From Anaerococcus obesiensis ph10 (lineage in GTDB: Bacteria > Bacillota > Clostridia > Tissierellales > Peptoniphilaceae), in assembly GCF_000311745.1 (NCBI RefSeq), contig NZ_HE978533.1:130638-194637 (forward strand): a stretch of DNA of 64,000 nt. Direction: 5' to 3'. Positions 40,843 through 49,930 of the stretch are shown in pieces. The translations under genes and the position numbers were made by a program. The notes beneath the pieces are model-generated. The model worked only from the letters and a program-made list of their open reading frames with translations, searched no databases and was not told the DNA's origin. Each line of letters begins with the position of its first letter. Within the stretch, counting starts at the first letter, position 1.

Positions 40843-42078
40843 TCACCCAAAAAATGATAATTGCTCAAAAGATTTTGGAGCAGAAAGGCTTATCCTGTCT
40901 TTTAAATCTTTTTGGTCTTTGACTTTTAAACCTTGGTACTTGCCATTTACAGTTATAAAATTTCTGGCTTTTTTTACAGAAATATTTAAGGCTTTCAAAT
41001 GCCAATATTCAAGTTTTCTGTATTTTCTTGCATTTACAATTTTTCTTGCAGAAATTATTCCGATTCCTGGAATTTTAATTAAATCATCAAAGCTCGCCTT
41101 GTTGATTTCCATTGGAAACTTCGAAATATTATTTATAGCCCAATCTGTTTTGGGATCTATTCTTAAATCAAAATTTTTATTTTTCTCATTTAATAAATCA
41201 GAAGATTTAAAACCATAAAATCTCAAAAGCCAATCAGCTTGATAGAGTCTATGTTCTCTCAAAAGTGGAGCTTTTTTTATATCTTTTGTAAATTCACTTT
41301 TTACAACTGGAACAAAAGCTGAATAAAAAACCCTTTTTAATGAATAATCGTCGTACAAATTTTCCGCCCTACTCACAATGTCAAAATCACTTTCCTCATC
41401 TGCTCCTATAATCATTTGGGTTGTTTGTCCTGCCGGAAGAAATTTTGGAGTATGCTTGTATAATTTAATCTCATTTTTCCTTTGGACAATTTTTTTATTG
41501 GCAAAATCCATAGAAGATTCAATCGCCTTTATAGATTTTTGGGGAGCTAGAATTTTTAGAGATTTTTCTAGAGGAAGTTCCACATTCACACTCATCCTAT
41601 CCACCAAAAGTCCCATTTTTTTGAGCAAATCAGAATCAGCGCCCGGTATTGATTTCATGTGAATATAGCCATTGTAATGATATTCATTTCTCAAAATATC
41701 AGCAGTTTTTATCAAAAGCTCCATTGTATAATTTGGATTTTTTGTAACGCCAGATGATAAAAATAAACCTTCAATATAATTTCTCTTGTAAAAATTAATA
41801 GTCAAATCAGCAACTTCTCTTGGAGAAAATTCCGCTCTCTTTGTGACATTTGATGACCTATTGATACAATATTCACAATCGTAAATGCACTTATTAGTAA
41901 ATAAAATTTTTAAAAGAGAAATACATCTGCCATCCTCACTCCACGAATGACAAATCCCAGCAAGATGCCCATTGCCCAATCCTTTTGAAGAATTTTTTCT
42001 ACTAGAACCCGATGAAGAACAAGACACATCATACTTGGCAGCATCCGTCAAAATTTTCAATTTTTCTAAAGTATCCAT
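40843..42078 (-). CDS. Putative DNA-modification/repair radical-SAM protein (TIGR03916-like)
   Basis: A 411-residue radical-SAM protein. The cluster-binding motif CIYDCEYC (CxxxCxxC) is near residue 63, in NKCIYDCEYCINRSS, preceded by GICHSWSEDGRCISLLK. The C-terminus has a helix-hairpin-helix-like DNA-contact segment (LIKIPGIGIISARKIVNAR). It is tightly coupled to the TIGR03915-like partner. The pair is widespread in Clostridia and Bacteroidetes with undetermined chemistry. Confidence 0.88.
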   Translation of the reverse strand: MDTLEKLKILTDAAKYDVSCSSSGSSRKNSSKGLGNGHLAGICHSWSEDGRCISLLKILFTNKCIYDCEYCINRSSNVTKRAEFSPREVADLTINFYKRNYIEGLFLSSGVTKNPNYTMELLIKTADILRNEYHYNGYIHMKSIPGADSDLLKKMGLLVDRMSVNVELPLEKSLKILAPQKSIKAIESSMDFANKKIVQRKNEIKLYKHTPKFLPAGQTTQMIIGADEESDFDIVSRAENLYDDYSLKRVFYSAFVPVVKSEFTKDIKKAPLLREHRLYQADWLLRFYGFKSSDLLNEKNKNFDLRIDPKTDWAINNISKFPMEINKASFDDLIKIPGIGIISARKIVNARKYRKLEYWHLKALNISVKKARNFITVNGKYQGLKVKDQKDLKDRISLSAPKSFEQLSFFG

Positions 42079-42222
42079 AGCCTACTCCTTTTAGACTCTT
42101 AATGTCTTATTATTATATAAGATTTTTTTAAAACTTTCAAGAAAATATCTTCAATAAGCTATTTGACACAAAATATTTTTTAACCTATTATAAAGATAAA
42201 GCAAAAAAGAAAGGAATATATT

Positions 42223-42498
42223 ATGAAAACAAATCTATTAATAATAATAATTTTACTTGCAAGCTTGGTTGTAAACATCCTACTTTTAACAAAATACAAA
42301 TTTGGCGACAAAAGAGATGCCGAAATTTTTAATTACACATCAATCCACACCCTTATAGCCTTTACAATCTACCTAGTTCTAGAAATATTTTTTTCATTGA
42401 TAAGTAAAAAATCAAGTCCAGATTCCTTTACAAATCTTTTTATAATTTCCTTTTTGTTCTTGGTAAACCAATTAATGTATAGGAAAAAAATCAAATAA
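42223..42498 (+). CDS. Small membrane protein, unknown function
   Basis: 91 residues with three hydrophobic spans (LLIIIILLASLVVNILLL, TLIAFTIYLVLEIFFSLI, FIISFLFLVNQLMY) and a basic tail RKKIK. The ATG follows AAAGGAA by 7 nt. I recognise no family. It is monocistronic, flanked by the divergent radical-SAM gene and a strong terminator. Confidence 0.65.
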   Translation: MKTNLLIIIILLASLVVNILLLTKYKFGDKRDAEIFNYTSIHTLIAFTIYLVLEIFFSLISKKSSPDSFTNLFIISFLFLVNQLMYRKKIK

Positions 42499-42536
42499 TT
42501 TAAAATGAAATAAAAGATTAAAAATAAACACAAAAA

Positions 42537-42576
42537 AAATCGACTTTAAAATTTCTTTACAATTTAAAGTCGATTT
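42537..42576 (+). terminator. Terminator after the small membrane gene
   Basis: AAATCGACTTTAAA pairs perfectly with TTTAAAGTCGATTT; A-rich before and T-rich after, so it may act in both directions. Confidence 0.8.
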
Positions 42577-42585
42577 ATTTTATAT

Positions 42586-43020
42586 GTCCACTAGCACAGG
42601 ATTCTGTTTTTGGTTCAATCACTCTTATGTCCTTTCTTTTTTCATATTTCTATATTTATATATTAAATATCTTAGCACATTGACAGTTTTTGTATATTTT
42701 TTTATTTTATGGGAAAACTTCCTCCTAACAAAATCTTTATCTATTCAATTGTTAGCTTGCTTTTTTTCTATTTATCCTATAAACAAATCTTTTAGAAAAA
42801 TGTCAGATGGCTCTACTTTAACAATTAATTTCCACCACTTTTTCCACAAAAACCTATATTATTTTCTTTTTTTAAATAAAGCTTCACTATTATAAAGTTT
42901 TATAATATAAGATTTCAGATTTTAAATCCATTTAAATTTTTATAGTATAAATACATTTATAGCTTTAAATCTCATATATTACTATAAACTTAAGCATTTT
43001 TATTATCCATGCTAGTGGAC
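42586..43020. mobile_element. Possible decayed element bounded by 11-bp inverted repeats
   Basis: GTCCACTAGCA at 42586-42596 and its exact complement TGCTAGTGGAC at 43010-43020 bound 435 bp of very AT-rich, non-coding-looking sequence. On the minus strand a 38-codon open stretch (RRKFSHKIKKYTKTVNVLRY) and a short downstream frame ending IEPKTESCASGH lie inside. No intact transposase is visible. It may be a MITE-like or decayed insertion; the next gene starts only at 43126. Target-site duplications are not obvious. Confidence 0.35.
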
Positions 43021-43125
43021 TATCAGAAGATTTTATCTTCTGTTATTATAATAATACCCAGTGAAATCGATTCTAAACATTTTTTTTAAAATTTTTTAAT
43101 TTTTTTGAAATTTTTAAATAAAAAT

Positions 43126-44916
43126 TTATTTTTTCCCCTTATTTTTTATCGATTCGCCTATTGCTTTTTGTAATAATTTTAAATATGCATCATTTGCCTC
43201 TTTTTCTCTGTAAAAATGAACTCCGTCTGTGCCTTTGTAATATTCTGGGTGGGCCATAGCTTCTTTTTCCCAATCCATTATTGTTATGAAATCATATTTT
43301 TTTCCTAATTCTTTCATGGATTTTGTTGTTTTGTGAGGGTGTTTGAAGCGATCGTCAAAACATGTTACTAATATTAGTTTATGGTTTTTTGGTAGTGTTT
43401 TTATTATTTCTTCAAGGCTTTCTTCAGGATCTTTTATTGAGTTTGTTCCAAGGGCTATTACAAGAGTTGAGCCTAGTGTTCCTTCTTTTTTCATTTGTTT
43501 TATAATTTTACTTGCTGAATCAAGGGATCTATTTCCTTCTGCATCTACATATAAATTTTCTATATTTTCTTGTAAAAATTCTCTGTTTCCCAAAAGTACG
43601 CTGTCTGCTATTACTGTAATTGGAGCCGATTTTTCTTCTTCGATTTCTTTTTTTATTTGCCTATCTAGGCTTTCTTTGTCACGTTTTATCTTATCAATGT
43701 CCTGTCCTATTGATTTTTCATAGATCGTTTTTTCTATATCTATCATATTATCTGATTTTTGATCTATAAAATATCCTGAAAAAATTGTAAAGACTAAGAT
43801 TATTACTATAAAACTTTGGATAAATATTTTATATTTATCATAGGAAAATTTCTTCTTTCCAAAAACTTTAAGGTCAATTTCAAATTCATCTTTATTAAAT
43901 AAAGTCTCAAATACGTAGTAATTAAATAAAACTAAAAGACTTGTTATAATTAAAATTATTAAAAAAGCCCACCATTTTTTTGTAAAACTTGTAACTATTA
44001 CATAAACTGGCCAGTGAAAAAGGAATATGCTATATGAATAGGCTGATAAATTTTGTATTATTTTTCTTTCTTTTAAATCTTTGTTGGAATATGCAATAAT
44101 TATTAAAATTATTGTAGTTAAATCAGAAAGCAAAAATCCCAAACAGTAGGTAAGTTTATTATTATATGAAAATAAAAATGAAATTATTAGCAAAAATAAT
44201 GAAAATCCTATGGTTGGTTTTAGGTATGGAATTTTTTTGTAAGAAAATCTTTTTACAAAACAAGCTAGAAATGATCCTAAAACAAAGGAACCCATTCGAC
44301 TTAGGTCAAAAAAGTATACAAAGGATATTAATTTTTTATCTTTCAATACAAGAATTATCATCAACAAATATGAAAATAAATAAAGAATCAAAGATATTTT
44401 CATCAAGGCTGTTGAAAATCTTTTTTTGAAGTGATCTTTGTCCTTGTATTTTCTATAAAGAAATGATAAAAACAAGGGCCATAATATATAAAAATGGACT
44501 TCTATAGCCAATGACCATGTTGGCATAAACAAGCTTTTTATAAATTGTCCCTCGTATGATCCTCCCCTAATTATTTCAAAAATATTATAATTAAAGGAAA
44601 GAGCGGAAATAAATTGATCAAAATATCCTACTGCAAAATCCTTGTTTATAAAAAATGCAGATATATTTGTTAAAAAAATCATCAAAAGAAGTGGTGGGAA
44701 AATTCTTACAAATCTTTTATAATAAAAATTTTTTAAATCAATATCATCTCCACCGTATATTTCGTCAAGCAAGTGAAAACTTATCAAAAATCCTGACAAG
44801 ACAAAAAGAACATTTACTCCCAAGAATCCTCCTGGGATAAAACTTGTAAAAAGATGATAAAATACCACCAAAAATATTCCCAATAATCTTATGTAGTCCA
44901 ATCCCTTAATTCTCAT
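43126..44916 (-). CDS. Acyltransferase-3 family protein with SGNH domain (OatA-like)
   Basis: A 596-residue envelope enzyme. Residues 1-370 form an acyltransferase-3 membrane domain with about ten spans (GLDYIRLLGIFLVVFYHLF at the start). An 11th span and a coiled, charged linker lead to an extracellular SGNH esterase-like domain: VIADSVLLGN (Ser nucleophile), ALGTNS and TDGVHFY (Asp-x-x-His). This is the layout of OatA, which O-acetylates peptidoglycan and gives lysozyme resistance. It overlaps the MORN-protein gene by 11 bp. Another cell-wall glycan is possible as acceptor. Confidence 0.88.
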   Translation of the reverse strand: MRIKGLDYIRLLGIFLVVFYHLFTSFIPGGFLGVNVLFVLSGFLISFHLLDEIYGGDDIDLKNFYYKRFVRIFPPLLLMIFLTNISAFFINKDFAVGYFDQFISALSFNYNIFEIIRGGSYEGQFIKSLFMPTWSLAIEVHFYILWPLFLSFLYRKYKDKDHFKKRFSTALMKISLILYLFSYLLMIILVLKDKKLISFVYFFDLSRMGSFVLGSFLACFVKRFSYKKIPYLKPTIGFSLFLLIISFLFSYNNKLTYCLGFLLSDLTTIILIIIAYSNKDLKERKIIQNLSAYSYSIFLFHWPVYVIVTSFTKKWWAFLIILIITSLLVLFNYYVFETLFNKDEFEIDLKVFGKKKFSYDKYKIFIQSFIVIILVFTIFSGYFIDQKSDNMIDIEKTIYEKSIGQDIDKIKRDKESLDRQIKKEIEEEKSAPITVIADSVLLGNREFLQENIENLYVDAEGNRSLDSASKIIKQMKKEGTLGSTLVIALGTNSIKDPEESLEEIIKTLPKNHKLILVTCFDDRFKHPHKTTKSMKELGKKYDFITIMDWEKEAMAHPEYYKGTDGVHFYREKEANDAYLKLLQKAIGESIKNKGKK

Positions 44917-45289
44917 TATCTTCTACCATCTTCCAAGTTTTTCCTTCTTTTTTATATACGCTTCCATCTTTTAATTTGATTTTTATATTTTTATTTCCCT
45001 TTTCTTTGTCAAAATCACAAATATAGGTATAATCTTGATTTACAAATTTACCCTTACCGTTAAATCTGCCTTCTTTAAAATCTCCAATATATTTTCCATC
45101 AGAAGTTTTGAGTTCTCCTTTTCCTTCAAATTTATTTTTTACAATTTCCCCTTCATAAAAAATTTCATCATTCACCTTATAATTTGAAACTTTTTTTGGT
45201 ATTATTAAAAATAAAATATATACAAAAGAAAGCACAATCAAAAATCCAATAAGTATTCCTAATTGTGAATTAAATTTTTTCCTATCCAT
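44906..45289 (-). CDS. MORN-repeat membrane-anchored protein
   Basis: 127 residues: a single N-terminal span (LGILIGFLIVLSFVYILFLI), then two or three MORN-like repeats (YEGEIVKNKFEGKGEL, YIGDFKEGRFNGKGKF, YICDFDKEKGN). MORN repeats mediate protein or lipid contact. It is the first gene of a two-gene unit with the OatA-like acyltransferase, overlapping it by 11 bp, so a role at the cell envelope is likely. Confidence 0.78.
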   Translation of the reverse strand: MDRKKFNSQLGILIGFLIVLSFVYILFLIIPKKVSNYKVNDEIFYEGEIVKNKFEGKGELKTSDGKYIGDFKEGRFNGKGKFVNQDYTYICDFDKEKGNKNIKIKLKDGSVYKKEGKTWKMVEDNEN

Positions 45290-45421
45290 TTTCTCTCCCC
45301 TTATATTTATAGACTTATTATAACAAAGTATCAGAATTTTTTAATGTTTTCCCTAAAATTTTTTATAAAAACGCCCGATTTCGATAGAGAAATAAAGAAG
45401 AAAAACTATTTTTGGTAACGT

Positions 45422-45450
45422 TTGTCTATTTTATTTAATTGATTTATAAT
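45422..45450 (+). promoter_or_regulatory. Promoter of the C69 dipeptidase gene
   Basis: TTGTCT, 17-nt spacer, TATAAT, ending 18 bp before the start codon. Confidence 0.7.
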
Positions 45451-45468
45451 ATGAATTGGAGGTACACT

Positions 45469-47463
45469 ATGAAAATATTTAATAAATTATGTGTTTCAAT
45501 ATTGAGCGCAGTATTTTTATTTACTGCCTTAGCCTTACCTGCAAAAGCTTGTACAGGCGTTATAGTTGGTAGCGATTTGACTGAAGATGGTACTACAATT
45601 TTTGGTCGTACAGAGGATTTGGAAATAAATCACAACAAGGTTTATAAAATCAATGAAGCTGGCAAATACAAAAAAGGAGAAAAACTTGTAGATGTTTCTT
45701 ACGCAGAAAAAGGTGGATATGAATTTGAACTTCCACACGATTCTTACCGTTTTACTTCTATAAGTGATACTACTCCTGAATATGGTAAGTTTGATGAGGC
45801 TGGCTACAACGAAAAAGGTCTTATGGCTGATATGACTGTTTCTGCATCTGCAAGCGAAGATGTTCAAAAGGTTGATCCATATCTTGATGGAGAAGAAGAA
45901 GGAAAGCCAATTGGAATTAGTGAGGCAATAATTACAACAGTTGTATTATCAAGTGCTGACAATGCACTAGATGCTGTAAAATTAATAGCTAATGAAGTTG
46001 CTACAAAAGGAGCTGCTGAAGGAAATGCTCTTGTAGTTGCTGACAAAACAGATACTTGGTATGTAGAAATTTATTCAGGCCATGAATTTGTTGCAATGAA
46101 ATATCCAAAAGATAAATTCTCAGTTTTCCCAAATACTTTCTGGCTAAATGAAGCAAAACTTACAAAAGGCGAAGAAAGTGACAATTATATAATGAGCGAA
46201 GACGAAAATTATCTTTATTCTAAAGGAATTTTTGAAACAGCTAAGAAAGCAAAAACTTTTGAAGGAAATGAAGATGATAGAATTATAAATTTGGCAAAAT
46301 CTTATGCAGAAAAGGAATTCTCTCCATCAAACCGTTCAAGAGTTGCATCAGGAATCAAATTCTTAAATCCTGATTCTAAAATTGATATGGAAACTGAAAC
46401 TTATGAATTCCTACAAGATGCAAAAAAAGGTTCTATTTCTGTTAAAAATGTAATGGACTTTACAAGAAACAGACTAGAAAATTTTGATTTAGAAGCAAAT
46501 GACAGAGGAAGAGATGAAACTTATCCAATAGGAAATAGAAATACTATGGAATCACACATCTTCCAAGTTTCAAAAGACGCAGAGGCAACAAATCCTGGAA
46601 TAATGTGGCTAACACTTGGTTCCCCACTAGTTCAACCATACGTTGCATACTATCCAAACCAAGAAGATGCAATTGATGAAGTTAAAAACGAAACAAATGA
46701 TCCACAAAAAGATAAGTCACATTATTGGATGGCAATGGATACCCTACACATGGTAGAGGCAAACAGAGATGACTTCATGAAAGACATCACTCCAGAAATT
46801 GACAAATTTGAAAAAGAACAAATAGCAAATACAAAAGTTTCAGGAGAAAAAGATCCAACAGAAAAAAATAAAGAAGAAGCTAAAAAAGCATTCGATTTAT
46901 TAAAAGGATTCAACAAAGACTTAGAAGACAAATACAAAAATTATTTAAAGAAAAACGAATACGAATATACATTCTATGGAAGAAGAGCTACTGAAAACTT
47001 CACAGATACAACAATGGAAGTTAAAAAAAATACAAGCGATAAAGCTTTAAATCTTCAAGTTACACCAGACGAAGACGAAAAAGGTGGAAAAATCGAAATA
47101 GTAGACTCTTACGGAGAACCTGTAGAAAAATTAAATAATCCAGTAAAAATCTCAGTTCCTAAAAAAGCCTTTGAAAAAGAAGTTGCATTCGGCTCAAAAG
47201 ATGACAAAATTGATGTAAAAGAAGAAGATGACAAATACGTATTCGAAACAGACAAATCATCAGTAGAATACAAAACAGAAGGCAAAGAAGAAGAGCCAAG
47301 CCAATCAAACGATGCATCATCAAAAGAAACATCAGCACAATCATCAAGCAATGAACAAGAAACAAATAAAACAGAAAACAAATCAAACAAAACATTAATA
47401 ATCATTGCAGTTGCAGTAGTAGCAGCCGTTGTAGCAATATTTTCAAGAAAAAAGAAAAACTAG
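45469..47463 (+). CDS. Secreted, membrane-anchored C69-family dipeptidase
   Basis: About 664 residues. A signal peptide (MKIFNKLCVSILSAVFLFTA) ends at ALPAKA, exposing CTGVIVG, whose N-terminal Cys is the nucleophile of this Ntn-hydrolase family. FGRTEDLEIN and NRNTMESHIFQVS are family segments. The last 60 residues are a Ser/Asn/Glu-rich stalk, then a span (TLIIIAVAVVAAVVAIF) and SRKKKN, an anchor without an LPxTG motif. I start at the ATG after TTGGAGG. It probably digests external dipeptides for an amino-acid fermenter. Confidence 0.9.
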   Translation: MKIFNKLCVSILSAVFLFTALALPAKACTGVIVGSDLTEDGTTIFGRTEDLEINHNKVYKINEAGKYKKGEKLVDVSYAEKGGYEFELPHDSYRFTSISDTTPEYGKFDEAGYNEKGLMADMTVSASASEDVQKVDPYLDGEEEGKPIGISEAIITTVVLSSADNALDAVKLIANEVATKGAAEGNALVVADKTDTWYVEIYSGHEFVAMKYPKDKFSVFPNTFWLNEAKLTKGEESDNYIMSEDENYLYSKGIFETAKKAKTFEGNEDDRIINLAKSYAEKEFSPSNRSRVASGIKFLNPDSKIDMETETYEFLQDAKKGSISVKNVMDFTRNRLENFDLEANDRGRDETYPIGNRNTMESHIFQVSKDAEATNPGIMWLTLGSPLVQPYVAYYPNQEDAIDEVKNETNDPQKDKSHYWMAMDTLHMVEANRDDFMKDITPEIDKFEKEQIANTKVSGEKDPTEKNKEEAKKAFDLLKGFNKDLEDKYKNYLKKNEYEYTFYGRRATENFTDTTMEVKKNTSDKALNLQVTPDEDEKGGKIEIVDSYGEPVEKLNNPVKISVPKKAFEKEVAFGSKDDKIDVKEEDDKYVFETDKSSVEYKTEGKEEEPSQSNDASSKETSAQSSSNEQETNKTENKSNKTLIIIAVAVVAAVVAIFSRKKKN

Positions 47464-47484
47464 AAAATAAAATAAACTAAAAGC

Positions 47485-47520
47485 AAAAAATCGTATTGGT
47501 TTTTCCAATACGATTTTTTT
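47485..47520 (+). terminator. Terminator of the dipeptidase gene
   Basis: AAAAAATCGTATTGG and CCAATACGATTTTTTT, a perfect 15-bp stem with T7, 22 bp past the stop. Confidence 0.88.
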
Positions 47521-47569
47521 GTAAGAAAAATTTTAAAATTTAAGTTTAGAAATTAAATAATAACTTACC

Positions 47570-47640
47570 TATCTTAACTAAATGAGCATAGCAAATGCGT
47601 GGATAGATCTCATTATTTAAGCAAATTCGAATAAATATCG
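47570..47640. repeat. Degenerate second copy of the 20.5-kb hairpin repeat
   Basis: TACTTACCTATCTTAACTAA through GGATAGATCTCAT aligns with 20500-20549 at roughly 70% identity; the second arm is largely lost. It lies between convergent genes, like other intergenic repeats of this sort. Confidence 0.5.
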
Positions 47641-47705
47641 AAAAGAATCCAAGCCTACTTGTCTTGAGTAATTTACCTATTATATATTTTATTATTTAGC
47701 AAATT

Positions 47706-47731
47706 AAAAAATCTCCCCGCGGGGAGATTTT
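47706..47731 (-). terminator. Terminator of the methionine gamma-lyase gene
   Basis: AAAAATCTCCCCG pairs perfectly with CGGGGAGATTTTT, a GC-rich stem with T-runs both ways, 11 bp past the stop. Confidence 0.9.
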
Positions 47732-47742
47732 TCATATAATTT

Positions 47743-48933
47743 TTAGATTAGGTCTAAGGCTTGATTTAAGTCTTCTATTATTTCGTCTGCATCTTCTAGG
47801 CCTACTGATAATCTGATTAAGCCTGGTGCTATTCCTGCTTCTTTTAGGGCTTCTTCTGAGTAGGTTGAGTGGGTCATTGTTGCTGGATGCTCAATTAATG
47901 TTTCTGCATCGCCTAGACTTACTGCTAGTGAACATAATTTTACGTTGTTCATTACGCATCTTCCTGCTTCGATTCCGCCTTTTACTTCAAATGTTACCAT
48001 TGCTCCGTAGTCTTTCATTTGTTTTTTAGCTACTTCGTGGTTTTTGAAATCTTCTAGACCTGGATAATATACTTTTTCTACGTTTTTGTGTTTTTGTAAT
48101 GCTTCTACAACCTTTTTGGTGTTTGCTACGTGTTGTTTCATTCTTACTTCGAGGGTTTTCATTCCTCTAAAGATTAGGAATGCATCGTGAGCTGATAGGA
48201 CTGAGCCTGTGAAGTCTTTTTGGCCTACTAGTCTTACTTGAGTCATTAATTCTTTTGATCCGCATGAAAATCCTGCTATTACGTCGCCGTGTCCGTTTAG
48301 GTATTTGGTTGCTGAATGTACTACTATATCTACGCCAAGTTTTAATGGATTTTGTAGGTATGGTGTTGCAAAGGTATTGTCTGCGATTACTAATGTGTCT
48401 TTTGAGTTTGCTTTTGCAAGTTTTACTACTTCTTCTATATCTATTACATCTAGGGTTGGGTTTGCTGGTGTTTCTAGATATACTATTCTCGTGTTGTCTT
48501 TTAGATGTTTTTTGACTTCTTCTAGATCTGTCATATCTATAAATTCTACGTCTACGTTGAATTTTGTTATTTCATTTAAAAATGCAAATGTACATCCGTA
48601 GAGTGTGCCGCATGCTAGGATATGATCGCCTGCTTTGATAAATGGCCAGATTGATGATGTGATTGCTCCCATTCCTGATGATGTTGATACTGCTGCTTCT
48701 GCTCCTTCAAGGGCTGCTAGTTTTTTCTCCAAAGCATCGTTGGTTGGGTTTCCTAGTCTTGAATAGATAAATCCTTCTTCTTCTAGAGCAAATCTTCTTC
48801 CACCTTGTTCTGCGTTGTCAAATATAAAGGTTGATGTTTGATATATTGGTAGTCCTAATGAACCGTATGTATCTTTTATTGCGCCTGCGTGTATTGTTTC
48901 TGTTGCAAATGATCTTTTTTTGTTTTCTGTCAT
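47743..48933 (-). CDS. megL: Methionine gamma-lyase (PLP-dependent)
   Basis: A 396-residue Cys/Met-metabolism PLP enzyme that splits methionine into methanethiol, ammonia and 2-oxobutyrate. The PLP lysine is in VHSATKYLNGHGD (near residue 210). YSRLGNPTN binds phosphate, and GTLYGCTFAF carries the Cys that distinguishes gamma-lyases from cystathionine synthases/lyases. It is divergent from a LysR regulator. O-acetylhomoserine or cystathionine activity cannot be excluded. Confidence 0.88.
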   Translation of the reverse strand: MTENKKRSFATETIHAGAIKDTYGSLGLPIYQTSTFIFDNAEQGGRRFALEEEGFIYSRLGNPTNDALEKKLAALEGAEAAVSTSSGMGAITSSIWPFIKAGDHILACGTLYGCTFAFLNEITKFNVDVEFIDMTDLEEVKKHLKDNTRIVYLETPANPTLDVIDIEEVVKLAKANSKDTLVIADNTFATPYLQNPLKLGVDIVVHSATKYLNGHGDVIAGFSCGSKELMTQVRLVGQKDFTGSVLSAHDAFLIFRGMKTLEVRMKQHVANTKKVVEALQKHKNVEKVYYPGLEDFKNHEVAKKQMKDYGAMVTFEVKGGIEAGRCVMNNVKLCSLAVSLGDAETLIEHPATMTHSTYSEEALKEAGIAPGLIRLSVGLEDADEIIEDLNQALDLI

Positions 48934-49012
48934 TTTCTAATCCTTTCATTTCCATTGTTTCATTTTTACCAAATATTTAATATAATATATCCAAAGAGAC
49001 TAAGGAGATATT

Positions 49013-49930
49013 ATGAATTTAAACAAAATTATTTACGCTATAGAAGTTTCTAAAACAGGTTCTATTTCAAAGGCTGCAAAAAACCTCTACACATCCCAGC
49101 CTGCCATTTCCATGGCTATAAATGATCTTGAAAAAGAACTGGGTTTTAAAATTTTTGAGAGAAATCAAAGTGGAACTCAAACAACCGCCAAGGGTCTTGA
49201 GTATCTCATAAAATGCCAAGATTTAATCAGCAAGTATAAGGAAATCCAAAGACAATATGCTCCAGATAATAAGGATATTTCTGAGCTTAGAGTGTCAAGT
49301 CAGCACTTTAATTTTGCTGTTTCAGCTTTTATGAAATTAATTGACAAGTACAAGGATAATTCTTTCAAATTTTATTTAAAAGAAACCACATCCCTTGATG
49401 CCATTAACCACGTTGAAAACGATTATTCTGATCTTGCCTTTATTTACATAAATGAACCTTATAGGCAAGCTATTTTTAATTTATTTAAAGAAAAATCTTT
49501 ATCTTATGTTACAATTGCAAAGGTCATTCCTCATGTTTTCATTAACAAAGACCATCCATTAGCAAATGAAAATTTGATTAAGATAGATGATCTTTATAAT
49601 TATCCTATGATAATTTATGAGCAAAATGACACTGAGATTTTACCGGAAGAATTTGTAAACCTACCTGATCACAAACAGGTTATCTATACCCAAGATAGGG
49701 GCACGACTTTAGGTCTTATTTCCAACACAAATTCTTTTAATGTTGGAACAGGTTGCCTTCATCCAAATAGTGGATTTCCTAATATCAAAACTGTTAAGCT
49801 TGAAAATCCAGAAAATTTATCTATGGATATAGGTTATGTTTACAAATCTTCCAAAAATCTTTCAAAGCTTTGTAAGGAATATTTATCCCTAACTAAGCGT
49901 GAGCTTGTTCATTGTCTTCCAAATTTTTAA
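49013..49930 (+). CDS. LysR-family transcription regulator
   Basis: 305 residues: winged helix-turn-helix SKTGSISKAAKNLYTSQPAISMAINDLEK (given here in outline; it spans residues 13-41), then a two-lobed effector domain. It is transcribed divergently from methionine gamma-lyase across 79 bp, and its 3' end overlaps the convergent NhaC gene by 38 bp. Control of the lyase and sensing of a sulfur amino acid or its precursor are inferred from position only. Confidence 0.88.
   Translation: MNLNKIIYAIEVSKTGSISKAAKNLYTSQPAISMAINDLEKELGFKIFERNQSGTQTTAKGLEYLIKCQDLISKYKEIQRQYAPDNKDISELRVSSQHFNFAVSAFMKLIDKYKDNSFKFYLKETTSLDAINHVENDYSDLAFIYINEPYRQAIFNLFKEKSLSYVTIAKVIPHVFINKDHPLANENLIKIDDLYNYPMIIYEQNDTEILPEEFVNLPDHKQVIYTQDRGTTLGLISNTNSFNVGTGCLHPNSGFPNIKTVKLENPENLSMDIGYVYKSSKNLSKLCKEYLSLTKRELVHCLPNF

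Noticed and set aside
42584..42895. 103-codon plus-strand open frame
   Set aside because: Low-complexity Phe/Leu/Tyr composition, no ribosome-binding site, and it lies within the inverted-repeat-bounded AT-rich element.
45405..45425. cre-like site (GGTAACGTTTGTC) upstream of the dipeptidase
   Set aside because: It keeps only the central ACG core and fails at several conserved outer positions; too weak to call.
48934..49012. T-box or SAM riboswitch upstream of methionine gamma-lyase
   Set aside because: The spacer is only 79 bp and shows none of the conserved motifs.
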